Below, one piece after another: positions 8,267-20,300 of a stretch of DNA of 43,159 nt; the first letter of the stretch is position 1; each line of letters begins with the position of its first letter. The DNA comes from Capsaspora owczarzaki ATCC 30864 (lineage: Eukaryota > Opisthokonta > Filasterea), in NCBI RefSeq assembly GCF_000151315.2, contig NW_011887299.1, positions 482,206 through 525,364 of the forward strand, written 5' to 3'. The position numbers and the translations under genes are program-made. The notes beneath the pieces are model-generated. The model saw nothing but the letters and a program-made list of their open reading frames with translations. It was not told the DNA's origin and did no database searches.

Positions 8267-11265
8267 TTAAACATATCCGACATAAAGATACTCAAGTACG
8301 TCATCGCCGGGAGGCTCGCTGGGTTGAACTTGAACCTCCCAGCCCTCGCGCATTTGTCGGATGACAGGATGACTCGCTGGCCAGATTGTCGCAAGTCGAA
8401 TGGTCGAATCGACGAAGCTTGGTGTCGCAGCACATTCGTATCGAACAACACCTTGCTCATCTCGAATAGTCAAGTAAAACACGCAGTTCTGTTTCGACTT
8501 GCCTTCTGTGCTCTTGTCCCAAAGCACCTGAATTACTTTCACGCGGATCGAATTCCCATTGATGCTCTGAGGCACTGTCACTTTCAGAACACCATCGGCG
8601 GTCCCTTCAATCCAATTCACTCGCTCCACGCCTTGCCAATAATATGCCTCGTCCATGATGAGATCAGCAATCTCAGCTGGTAGTGCAGGTAGAGATGCGG
8701 ACTGATTCTCCAGCTCCAACCCGCTGGTCAGCATTCGGAACACGATCTGCAGGTCTTCAGCAGTTGCCAATCGTGGACGTAAGGCAAACGCAAGTGGGTT
8801 TATCTGGTAGTTGAGTCTATGCGACGAACAAGCAGCAGGATGCATCAGCAGTCAGCGAAGCCGCTCCACTGCTTGGAGAAGCATTGAATGAGCATCAAGG
8901 GCTCGAAACACGTACTTCAGTTCAGTCAAAGGGCGTGCGTCCTGAATTGCCTGAGCCGCAACCTTGCCAATGCAATTAAAAGCTAGACTGTTTCTCGACA
9001 AGTAAGCAACGAGACAAGAGGCAAGTTCTGATCGACTCTGACTTAAAGTTCAATACGAGCAACGAGCAGAGCAACATACTTGAGCTTCTTCACCGATGTG
9101 TTCACCTTGAGCGCTTCAGCAATCGCCTTCGCTCCTTCATCACCAATCTGATTTACGTTCAGGCTGTCCATTTTCATAGGTGAGCTCTTGAATGCCCTCT
9201 GTTAAATCATCCAAGCATCTGTCAAAATAAGATGACTTACTTGTGCTCGGTCAATGACGTGTTCACTTTGAGTGCTTCAGCAATCGCCATCATGCCAAGA
9301 TTGCCGATCTGATTCTTACCCAGGCTGTCCAAGTCCCATCTCTCATTGAGCACTCTGCTTACCCTCTGCTGGAATCAGTCAAAGTGAGATGCCTTACTCG
9401 AGCGCAGTCAACGTCGTGTTCACTTTGAGTGCCTCAGCAATGGGCGTTGCTCCAGCATCGCTAATCCGATTGTCACCAAGACTGTCCATCTCCTCCATCA
9501 GTGAGCACTTCTACTGTCATGTGTCACCCACTCACATGCATCACGTTCAAGCGAGATGCCTTACTAGAGCTCAGACAGAGTCTTGTTGACTTTGAGTGTT
9601 TCCGCAATCGCCTGCGCTCCAGCTTCGCCAATCTGATTCTGGTCCAAGCTGTCCATCCTCTCCTTCAGTGAGCACTCTCAATGCCGGGCTGAAACCAGCC
9701 ACTCACATCAAAGCGAGATGCTTTACTAGAGCCGAGTGACTGTCGTGTTCACTTTGAGTGTTTCAGCAATCGCCTGCGCTCCAGCATCGCCAATCTGATT
9801 AATCCCCAGACTGTCCTAGACGTCAACGAAGACTGTAGAACCTCTAGAATACTGATTCACATGCATCACCAAACGTGATTTTGCCTACCCGAGCGCAGTC
9901 ACCGACGTGTTCACCTTGAGTGCTTCAGCAATCGCGTTCATTCCACCTTCCCGTATCTGGTTCCTATATAAGCTGTCCTTTCTCCGTCAATAATACATCT
10001 CAATGCCAACTATTGGATCAGCCACTCACATGCATGTTCAAGCGAGATGCTTTACAAGAGCTCAGTCAGCGCCGTGTTCACCTTGAGTGTCTCAGCAATC
10101 GTTCGCCTGCGTCGCCAATCTGGTTTTCACCAAGACTGTCCACTCCCAACTAGTGAGTACTCTGATTGCTCTCCTATGGATCATCCTCAGTCAAAGTGAA
10201 ATGACTCACTAAAGCTTGGTCAGCGTCGTGTTTACTTTGAGTGTTTCAGCAATTGCCTGCGCTCCAGCATCGCCAATCTGATTTTCATTCAGACTGCCAT
10301 CCCCTCCATCAGTGAGCACTCCGAATGCCCTTAGCTGCAATCACCCACTCACACCACATCAGTGAAATTGAGATGTCTTGCCCGAGAAGAATCAGAGCGG
10401 TGTTCAATTTGAGTGCCTCAGCAATTGCCCGCGCGCCTGCGTCGCCAATCTGATTGTCCCCAAGACTGTCCTAGACATCAGCAAAGACTCTGTATAGCCA
10501 CTGGATTGTCGCTCACACGCATCACGTTCAAGCGAGATGCCTTACTTGAGCCAAGTCAGCGTCGCGTTCACTTTGAGTGTTTCAGCAATCGCCTGCGCTC
10601 CAGCATCGCCAATCTGATTAATCCCCAGACTGTCCTAGACGTCAACGAAGACTGTAGAACCTCTGGATTACTGACTCACATGCATCACCAAACGTGATTT
10701 TGCCTACCCGAGCGCAGTCACCGACGTGTTCACCTTGAGTGCTTCAGCAATCGCGTTCATTCCACCTTCCCGTATCTGGTTCCTATAAAAGCTGTCCTTT
10801 CTCCGTCAATAATACATCTCAATGCCGACTGTTGGATCAGCCACTCACATGCATGTTCAAGCGAGATGCCTTACAAGAGCTGAGTCAGCGTCGTGTTCAC
10901 TTTGAGTGTCTCAGCAATCGTTCGCGCGCCTGCATCGCCAATCTGATTCTTCCCCAGACTGTCCTCGACATCAGCGAAGCCTCTGTATTGTCACTGGATT
11001 ACTCGCTCGCATCCATCAGTTTGAGCGAGATGCCTTACTCAAGCGTGGTCACAGTCGCGTTCACTTTGAGAGCCTCAGCAATCGCCTTCGCGCCAGCATC
11101 GCCAATCTCTTCCTCTGGCAACCTTTCCTCCATGCAGTACAGTCAATACGCGCGCAGTCACACTGTTGCTTTAGCTTCGGCTACTAACCTCAGGTCTCCT
11201 CTCGCATTCTTGACTTTATCATACAACTCGCGCTGTCTCCGAGTCATACTCTGATGCGACAGCAT
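8267..11265 (-). CDS. Leucine-rich-repeat (NLR/RNI-like) protein with modular exons
   Basis: There are sixteen exons: 11189-11265, 11039-11122, 10875-10958, 10708-10791, 10546-10629, 10382-10465, 10210-10293, 10056-10135, 9889-9972, 9727-9810, 9565-9648, 9398-9481, 9241-9324, 9080-9163, 8916-8987 and 8267-8816. Exon 1 encodes MLSHQSMTRRQRELYDKVKN. Most internal exons are exactly 84 nt in phase 2 and each encodes one 28-residue repeat of the type LxxNQIGDAGAxAIAEALKV, as in ribonuclease-inhibitor and NLRC3-type LRRs, so the protein should form a curved ligand-binding surface. The last exon holds an F-box-like LPAEIADLIMDEA and an unrecognised C-terminal domain. No NACHT domain is seen. Exon 8 is 80 nt and would shift the frame. 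Without it the other 15 exons chain exactly to 568 residues. The intron at 10294-10381 has a GC donor. The upstream exon set is uncertain only at the N-terminus. Confidence 0.8.
9738..10105. repeat. Duplicated LRR exon-intron block, copy A
   Basis: This block of about 368 bp covers parts of three repeat units with their introns. It is nearly identical to 10557-10924 (about a dozen differences by eye), at a fixed offset of 819 bp. Confidence 0.75.
10056..10135 (-). other. Frame-disrupting LRR exon (80 nt)
   Basis: This exon aligns with its sister repeat at 10875-10958 but lacks four bases in the GAGA segment (sister reads TTCGCGCGCC on plus, this copy TTCGCC). Its splice sites look intact. 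Inclusion would give a stop inside the exon. Skipping joins two phase-2 neighbours and preserves the frame. Confidence 0.7.
10557..10924. repeat. Duplicated LRR exon-intron block, copy B
   Basis: This is the partner of 9738-10105. Introns are as similar as exons, so the duplication copied genomic DNA and not mRNA, and it is recent. Confidence 0.75.
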
Positions 11266-11823
11266 GTTGGCAAAAAAAAAAAAAAAAAAAAAAATAACAA
11301 AGAAAGAAGACTGAAAAAACTTGACTGAGCTGGATGGAAAGCTGAAAGAGAAGGCAAAAAGACGAAACGAACACGTTAGGATGACGCCTTGAAACTGGAA
11401 GGAGAGGAAACGCACAAGGCACCATAGATGTACAATAAAGCAGACCGAATGAACTGGAAATCCTCGTCTTCCTCGTTTCTCGTCGACCATGTTTCACCTG
11501 AAGGAAGGAATAGGTAGTTGCAAAGTATTTCGAACACAGATCTGGATTGGGGTGTAACAGAGCACGCCTTCTCGTGCTTTTAAAAAAATGAGCAGCCCAA
11601 TTGCTTCAACACTGTGTCTTTTCCACCTTGCTTGTCCTTTGGTCTCAATATTCGGTAGATCTAGGCATTGTACAAGACGATGAAAGTCTGGAAAACACTT
11701 CCGAGTCGTCCAACTCCAGCCATGACAGGAGATTGAAGGTTTTTTTTTTCTTTCAAAACTTTCAACAATCCTAGTATTTACAGGCACTCAAGCTCACAAT
11801 CAGGTATTTGCAACATGCCTCCA
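11266..11823. other. Intergenic spacer
   Basis: This lies between the LRR gene start and the cyclophilin stop, both on minus. It has a 23-nt A-run at 11272-11294, directly upstream of the LRR start codon (T-run on the gene's strand), and A/T-rich sequence. No convincing coding region is present. Confidence 0.5.
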
Positions 11824-12546
11824 TTAGCACGAGCCCGTCGTGACGTTCGCGCCAGTAATGGAGTTGATGTTCGGGTAGTTCTGCTCAATCCATGCCTGGC
11901 CATTCTCGGTGTACTGGTCTTGGTCGACGCCGTTCGAGTCTCCCGGCGTCGGGTTGAAAATCATCTTGGCCACATCCATTCCACGCGTGACAACGCCAAG
12001 TGGCGCAAATCCCGACTGGTCGAGGAATGAATTGTCCACATAGTTGATAAACAGCTGCGTTGTGCGCGTATTGGGACCGGCGGTGGCGAACGAGATTGTT
12101 CCGGCAATGTTGCTCGCGACGACGGGATCGTCCGGAATGGCGTTGTCCCACTTGGCATTTGCAGCAGGATCGCCGCTGATACCAAACTGGACGACAAAGC
12201 CCGGCACGACGCGGAAGAAGGCGGCCTCCTTGCCGTTCGAGTCGAAAAAGTCGCCCTGGACCAGGGCGTAGAGTCGGTCTGCGCCGAGCGGTGCGTAGGC
12301 ACGCGTAACGTTGACTGCAATGACCGACGAGCCATTGACGTTGGTCGCAAACCGCACGCAGAAGACGCTCGGGCTGACCGGGTCGGCCTGGCTAGAAGCA
12401 GTAGCGACGCCCGCCAGCATGATCAGCGCAGCCACCACGACGACGGCAATCGCGACGGGACGCATCGTCAAAGCAGTCAGGGTGGACTGTGTCTGCACGC
12501 CGGACGCGGGCGCGGGCACTGTGGAGCGTGAGATTGAGGCTGCCAT
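11824..12546 (-). CDS. Secretory-pathway cyclophilin-like peptidyl-prolyl isomerase
   Basis: This is a single-exon gene of 240 residues. A hydrophobic segment (residues about 31-48, AIAVVVVAALIMLAGVA) is either a signal anchor or, if the Met at residue 28 (12463-12465) is the true start, a classical signal peptide ending at ATASS. The cyclophilin domain follows: FFRVVPGFVVQFG matches the family motif with the catalytic Arg, and GTISFATAGPNTRTTQLFI matches the substrate-pocket motif with Gln and Phe retained. The Trp that contacts cyclosporin in human CypA is replaced (NSFLDQSG, Phe). The protein should catalyse proline isomerisation in the ER/secretory lumen. It ends in a lone Cys. Confidence 0.8.
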   Translation of the reverse strand: MAASISRSTVPAPASGVQTQSTLTALTMRPVAIAVVVVAALIMLAGVATASSQADPVSPSVFCVRFATNVNGSSVIAVNVTRAYAPLGADRLYALVQGDFFDSNGKEAAFFRVVPGFVVQFGISGDPAANAKWDNAIPDDPVVASNIAGTISFATAGPNTRTTQLFINYVDNSFLDQSGFAPLGVVTRGMDVAKMIFNPTPGDSNGVDQDQYTENGQAWIEQNYPNINSITGANVTTGSC

Positions 12547-12699
12547 TCAATGCCAATACCAACAGCAACTGGAAGCGCAACCTGTACAAATGGACTGCGA
12601 CGTCGCTGAGAGTGACGCGCAAACTCGTGTACAAAGTAGATTAATATTGCCATCCGAGTACAGCAGAGCGACAGCATACGACTTTACACACTCGCCGGG

Positions 12700-12730
<31 letters not shown>

Positions 12731-13179
12731 GTTTTTTTCATAAGAGTTTTCAGCTGCGGTGGCATTGGCATTCGGTTGACACTGCAAAAGCAAGATTACT
12801 CCGTCTCAATATGAGTACTACAAACACACGGCAGTCATTTCAACCAAACACGATGCATTCAGCAGCCAGACAAGCGCGAGGATCACTGCGACAAGTGTGC
12901 CTTCAACGTCGTGCGCGCTCGAAGGACAGTCCCAACAGCAAATTCAGCCTTGAAAGCGCATCCTGCTGCGAAATAAAAGAGATAATGCCAAAGTACACTG
13001 ATGCGCCAGGCTCCCTGCATGCACACCACTGGAGTTGAATCAGATTGCCCGGACAGTGGCAGCTGCGCAAGTCGTTTCGGAACCTTCACCGAGCTTGACT
13101 TGAACCTTCGCATCAACTAAAGCATAGACGCACTGGTGCAAGCAGAACGCCCAGCTCAAGAGCGGATCAAACAGCAGAA
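12547..13179. other. Intergenic spacer
   Basis: This spacer of 633 bp lies between two minus-strand genes. It includes a T-run of 28 at 12703-12730 (an A-run upstream of the cyclophilin on its strand). It presumably holds the methyltransferase 3' UTR and the cyclophilin promoter. No gene is recognised. Confidence 0.5.
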
Positions 13180-14144
13180 TCACCCGCGGGGGTACTGCTT
13201 GCAATACTCATAGATTGCGATCGCCGTTGCAGCGCTAACGTTGTGGCTGTAAGGCATGCCGTAGATTGGAATCTCCAGAATATCATCAGCCAGGTTGAGA
13301 ATGTCTGCGCCAAACGGAATCACTGTCGTTAGCCTGTTTTTTTTTTTTTTTCTTTCTTCTGCGATGGCTTCCAGGCTTTACTCACCTTGCGTCAAGCCGG
13401 ACTTTTCGTTTCCAATAACCAACACAGTGTTCCGATCAAACCGATAATCATAGATCGACTTTGAAGAGACTGCTTGCTCCAATGCTGTGGAAAAAAACAC
13501 ACGCAACAGTCAATCTGGTTTTCATTCCAACAATAATGCCTCAGCTCTCACTGGGCACCGTTGCTACACAATGCCAGGTAGTACTCTGCTCGTGTGAAAG
13601 CAATCACCAGCACATACCCACGATTCGAAATCCTTCAGCACGCCACGCTTGCAACGAGCTGTTGAGCGAATTTCGCACCTCGAGACGGACATGATCGGCT
13701 CCTTCCCTCGCTATTTCTGCCTTCAATTTATCTACAATTGCGTGGATGCAATTGAGTTGGAGCACCACCGCAGCATCATTCAATGCGAACATGCAATGTA
13801 TATGGGCATTGCTACTGACTTCCGACGCCGCACGCGAGGATTTGCGTGACGCCCGAGCAGCTGGCCGCCCTCACGATCTGTGACAGATTGACATTCGAGT
13901 GGAGATGCGAGCACGCAATACGCAGCGGTCGCGGGCCGTCCGGCAGCGGGGTGCTTGGCTTGTGCCTGATTTGCGCTCGCGGCTCATTGCTGGGACTAGT
14001 GCTACCACTGCTACTGCTGCTACCACTCCGACTAGTATTGCTCGGAGGACTGCAAATAGGAGTGCTTGTGCTAAGCGTGCTTGCTGAGCGGTATAAAGTG
14101 GCTGCAATCCATGCTGCGATCGGCCTCCGTCTGACTGCCTGCAT
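13180..14144 (-). CDS. SpoU/TrmH-family RNA 2'-O-methyltransferase, probably mitochondrial
   Basis: Exons are 13820-14144, 13618-13731, 13386-13484 and 13180-13304. They total 663 nt and close exactly in frame (220 residues). The N-terminus, MQAVRRRPIAAWIAATLYRS, is an amphipathic Arg-rich leader typical of mitochondrial import, followed by a Ser/Thr/Pro-rich linker. The SPOUT domain then shows motif 1 (HLHSNVNLSQIVRAA), motif 2 (VLVIGNEKSGLT) and motif 3 (IPIYGMPYSHNVSAATAIAI), which forms the knotted SAM-binding site. It should methylate a ribose 2'-OH in rRNA or tRNA. Substrate is not deducible. It is shorter than yeast Mrm1, being little more than the catalytic domain. The donor of exon 1 (GTCAGT) is the least certain splice site. 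Confidence 0.85.
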
Positions 14145-14339
14145 TTTTTTTTTTTGTCCTGGATTGCAGTGGAGTGGAGTGGAGTGATCGCATGCAATCA
14201 GACTTGGTCATAACAGGGTGTGGCGTAAACTCGCTTGTTGCTATTTGTTGTGCAGTTGTTTTTCCAATTCCAAAGTAGCTCAGACCAGTTTTCCCTTTTC
14301 CCTTGTTTTGTGTCGTTTTTCCCGCCAAAATCTGCTGCA
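14145..14339. promoter_or_regulatory. Shared divergent promoter region
   Basis: Only 195 bp separate the start codons of the minus-strand methyltransferase and the plus-strand UPRT gene, so both promoters must overlap here. A short GTGGA tandem (GGAGTGGAGTGGAGTGAT) lies at about 14167-14190. No clear TATA box is seen in the gap. Confidence 0.5.
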
Positions 14340-15835
<1,496 letters not shown>

Positions 15836-15995
15836 GATGCGTTCGGTCCCATTTCTACCCACACTATTGAATCCTCCTCCCTTTCCAAGGCGGCGTCCGT
15901 TCCTGTCCGATTTTTCTGTTGCGATTTCTGATCCGTTTTTTGTTCCTGTTGGTTTTTTTCCCCTCTGTGTTTGTTTTGCTGAACCCGAGGGTGCT

Positions 15996-16096
15996 TCATC
16001 CATCCATCCATCCATCCATCCATCCATCCATCCATCCATCCATCCATCCATCCATCCATCCATCCATCCATCCATCCATCCATCCATCCATCCATC
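15996..16096 (+). repeat. (CATC)n microsatellite
   Basis: About 25 copies of CATC lie in the 3' flank of the UPRT gene. It produces spurious long frames (DGWM or HPSI repeats) in several reading frames. Confidence 0.95.
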
Positions 16097-16215
16097 ACAA
16101 TTCGATCTCGCTGTCTTGCGTCTCCAATGGTGCTTTGTGGAATCAAGCAACGACTCCAAATCTTCTCCTTTGCTCAGTCTCTTCTTCTTCTTTGATTTTT
16201 TTTTTTTTTTTTTCT
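16097..16215. other. UPRT 3' flank and upstream of the SAM-SH3-PH gene
   Basis: This is pyrimidine-rich sequence ending in an 18-nt T-run (about 16196-16213), directly before the proposed start codon at 16216. Confidence 0.4.
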
Positions 16216-17351
16216 ATGTCGGCTTCGTCCAAACGTGTTGCTGGTGCGTTTTTTTTTTTTTTTTTTTTTTTTTCGATTTTGGGCAAACCGACTCCTTTCG
16301 GCCCGTTCGCTCTCCCATTCCCATCGGCAACGCTGGCCCGTGATTCTGAACCACACGAGACCAATACACACTCACACACTCACACACACACTCACACGCA
16401 CGCACACGACGCGCAGGCGACTCGAGCAGAGAGAGAGATGACCAAGCGAGAGCTTTTTTATTTTTATTTTTTATTTTTATTTTTATTTTTATTTTTATTT
16501 TTATTTTCGGCTTTTGTTGCTTGAGGAGACATTGCCGACCCAACATGTCTTCTTGCTTTGCTGTTGGATGTGTGCTGCTCGTCGTGCTGCATGTGCGACT
16601 GACACTCATCGCAAGGTCACCCAGTCGTCGTCTGAGGCGGATGATTATCAGGATTAACAATTTGCGGCGACTTTTTATTTTATTTTTTTTATTTTATTTC
16701 TTTTTATTTTGATTTGAGCCCTTTTGATTGTTGTTCCGTCTGTCTGTGGACAGGGACAGGGGTGAAGGGGGGAAGGGGGAGGGGCGACTGGCCAGTGCCG
16801 AGGCGTGCTGATGTGCTGAGCGTGCATGCGTGCTGGTGTGCCGGTGTGCTTCGGGACTGCGCGGCCACACGTTTTTGTGTGTTTATCCGCTTTGTCGTCC
16901 AGCGACTTCTTATTGCTGATTTGCTTTGTTGGGGCAGCGTGTAGGTTGATTTGAGCGTGAGTGCTGAGAGAGCGAGCAACGCGTGGACAGGCATGATGAG
17001 AGTGGCGCGCTACAATGGATGAGGACGAGGAGCGTTCCCATGCGCAGTTTGTTTGCCCAGATGGGAAGGAGCGGCGGTCTGCGTCGGTCGGTGCCGCTAA
17101 CGTGGATGTGCACTCCCGCCATTCTCGTGATGATTGTGATGATGGTGATGATGGTGATGATGATGACGATGACGTCTTTGCGTCGTGAGGGGCGTGAGTG
17201 TGAAGATTCGCAGCAACACTGGTCGCTGTGGGTCTTTGGCAACGACGCTTCAAAACCGCCGCACATGCCACACCAGCCACATGTCACTGCGATGATGAGA
17301 CAAACCACAACAAGGAAAACAACAAGGAAATTAACAATAGAAAAAAAGCAC

Positions 17352-17392
<41 letters not shown>

Positions 17393-20300
17393 CAGTCACA
17401 GTCACACATCAAAGGAGAGCTGCATTTTGAATCCACGACTCACCTGAAAAAACCCAGCTACCGACGGGAGCTTGCAACAACCTTCACCCCATCGCCATCC
17501 TGAACATGCAATCTTCTCACTCTCTAGACCATTTTTCGTCTGCGCACACAAACAGAATGGACGGACGCCGAGGTCGGCCAGTGGCTGGAAGCGGAGGGAT
17601 TTGGCGAGTACGTTGCCATCTTTGCAGACAACAATGTCGATGGCGAGGTGCTCGTGTCGCTCCAACAAGACCATCTCAAGGATCTGGGCGTCACCTCGCT
17701 GGGCAAGCGACTCAAGCTGGTCAAGTCGCTCCGTGCGCTGGTCGACCACCAGCCTCCTCCAGCGGTCGCGGTTGTCCCCGTGGTCGTTGTCCCCGCAGTG
17801 GCCACCCCACAATCCGCCCGAGATTCCACGATTAGTGGCCACTTTGACGACACCGACGACGACGCCCGAGTCGAGCCAAAGTACGACATCTTGCGGCGCC
17901 GCAGGAAGAGCGAGGACAACCTTGCGAGCGAACTCGCTGGCGAGGGCGTCGCATCCCCAACAGCCAGCCACACGATTACAGCCGACAACGACGCCACTTA
18001 TTCGGTCGTGGTTCGCCGGCCCTCGATGAACAGCAACGGCGACCACCACAACGCAGCGGCTCCTTCCGACGACAATGACGGCGATTTAGCAGCAGCCGCC
18101 GCAGCCATGATGCTGGGCTCGAGCGAGCAAGATCATGACTTGGCTGATGCAGAGACCAGCCACACTGTCGATATCATGCGTCAATCACACACAGGTACCT
18201 TGGGCCGGGCCACCAAAGTCGCGAATGCGTCTCTCCGCGGCGCTTCCGCCGCCTCGTCGCGTGTCAACATTGTAAATGTGTTTGTCAAGCGCGTCTCTGA
18301 CACGACGGGTTTGCCCAAAGTCAGCGGCGAAACGGCCATCCCAGAAATCCAAACGGCAGCCGACATTTTGGACGATGAAGCCCGCGCGGCACTCACCACG
18401 CTGTCCGAACTCGCAGAGCAAGCCGAGGCAGCAGAGCTCGAGGAAGAGCGCTTTGATCCTTTGCCAGAAACCTTGTCGTTTTCGTCCGCGTCGAGCGTGG
18501 CCACTTCCAGGTCGGTCGCGTCCGATGCCGTTGGGGCTCCCTCAACGGCTGCTGCCAATGCAGCTGCCACATCTACTGCTGCCCATACTCCTGCCACCAC
18601 AGCTGTTTCTACCGCACACGCGTCGAGCGCGGCGAGCCGTGCGCTCAAGTTTGGGCGGTCGTTGTTTTCTGATTCCGCCACCCCGACCTCACCTCCTTCT
18701 GCTTCCGAGGCCGAGTCTACCTTGTTCCACCAAAAGCTTGAAGTCTTGCTGGAGCGTTCACAAAATGCCCTGCAAGTTTGCCGCAAAAAGGTACTTGAGC
18801 TCCTTTTTTTTTTTTTTTCGCTTGCACTCATGGCCTTGTTTTTACCCCACCCTGACTAACCATGTTCTCTCTCCCCCCACCTCTTCTTGTTCCTGACATC
18901 TTCTCTCAGGCTGCTGGAAATCCTCGCCTGACATTGCAACTCATGCGCATGGATCCCGCTCTGGAAAGTGCTTTGCACGCGTCCAGCCTACAAGTCTCTG
19001 CGTCGTCATCATCTACAACGTCCACTTTACCGCCAAGTGCCTCGGCCGGCTCTGCATCTGCGGCTCCATCACATCGCAAAACTGACGACGATGAGGACGA
19101 TGACGATGACGACGAGCCGGCTCCCTCAGCCGCGCACACCCAGGCATCCAATGGGGCCGACGGATTGCACACCCGCAGCGCTGCGTCAGCCGCGGCAGCT
19201 GCGCTGCAGGCCAGCGAGCGCGACGCTGCGTTCGTTGCTGCGACACATCTCGCAGAATCCGTCGATCTTGCGGGCGGCATTGTTGTGACTGCCCTTTGCT
19301 CCTACGACGCTCAAGACGAAAGCGAGCTGCCATTCGAGAAGGGCGATGTTCTGTACGTTCTTCCCAACTTTCCCAACGAGCCCCTCCGCTCGCAGCAAGC
19401 TTGGTGGCGTTGCCGAAAAATCCCAGGCATTTCGTCCATGGGTCCGCGCGATCAGGGATTTGTTCCTGCGTGCTTGGTCAATTCCAATCAGAGCGCCGTG
19501 CAGCGCATCCAAGGGCTGTACGGCCAGAAGGTGTACACTGAGACTGCGCGCGAGGAGGTCACGGTCAACAAAAAGGGCAAACTCCAGCACGACGTGCCCG
19601 CCGCCAGCCACATCCACCCGACATTCTGTGGCTATCTGTCCAAGCTCGGTGGAAGCGGCCTTCGCAAGAACTGGCGCCGGCGCTGGTTTGTGCTGACCAA
19701 CTGCTGCCTTTTCTACTACAAGTCGCCCGAGGACCAGTTTGCTCTGGGCAAGATTGCCATGCCCGGCTACACGGTGGCGTATGCTGCTGATCGTCGCCAT
19801 AGCTTCCGTGCAGAGTACGGCGCAGGTCGCCGTACTTACCACTTCCAAGCAGACTCTCGCGAGGAGATGCAGCTCTGGATGTACGCCATGGGCCTTGCGA
19901 CGCTGCTGGATGATCTACCCGACCAAACCAAGGAGCTGCTGAGTGAACGACGCAAGCAGCGCGCAGCATCGGTCGCACCTGAAAACGCAGAGCACGCAGA
20001 AACCACTGGCCGCAGTGCTGCCTCGAAGATTGCCAAGTTTGTTCGCAAGCCAGCGTTTGGCAAGTCCAGCAGTCCCGCGTCCTCTTTCAACGCCGAAGAC
20101 GAATCCCGGCAGATCATGGAGCTTTTGGGCGATGCCGTACCCGTTTCATTGAAGGAGGGCTCGCTTCATGTCGGTCGCGCGCACTCTGGCTCAGTGTTGT
20201 CCGCGCACAGCCTCGACCGTCACGGAAGCATGACTAGTGATGCCCACAGCGATGCCAGTATCCCCTCGTCCCCGACGGCACACGACGAGGATCGGTCGCA

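Noticed and set aside
9080-11122. CRISPR-like or satellite array
   Set aside because: The regular spacing of about 163 bp comes from LRR exons with introns. The repeats are coding, diverged, and bounded by splice sites.
16675-17280. 201-codon minus-strand frame
   Set aside because: It is Ser/His/Thr-rich from repeats, has a Lys/Ile tail from an A/T repeat and no domain. It lies in the proposed long intron of a well-supported plus-strand gene.
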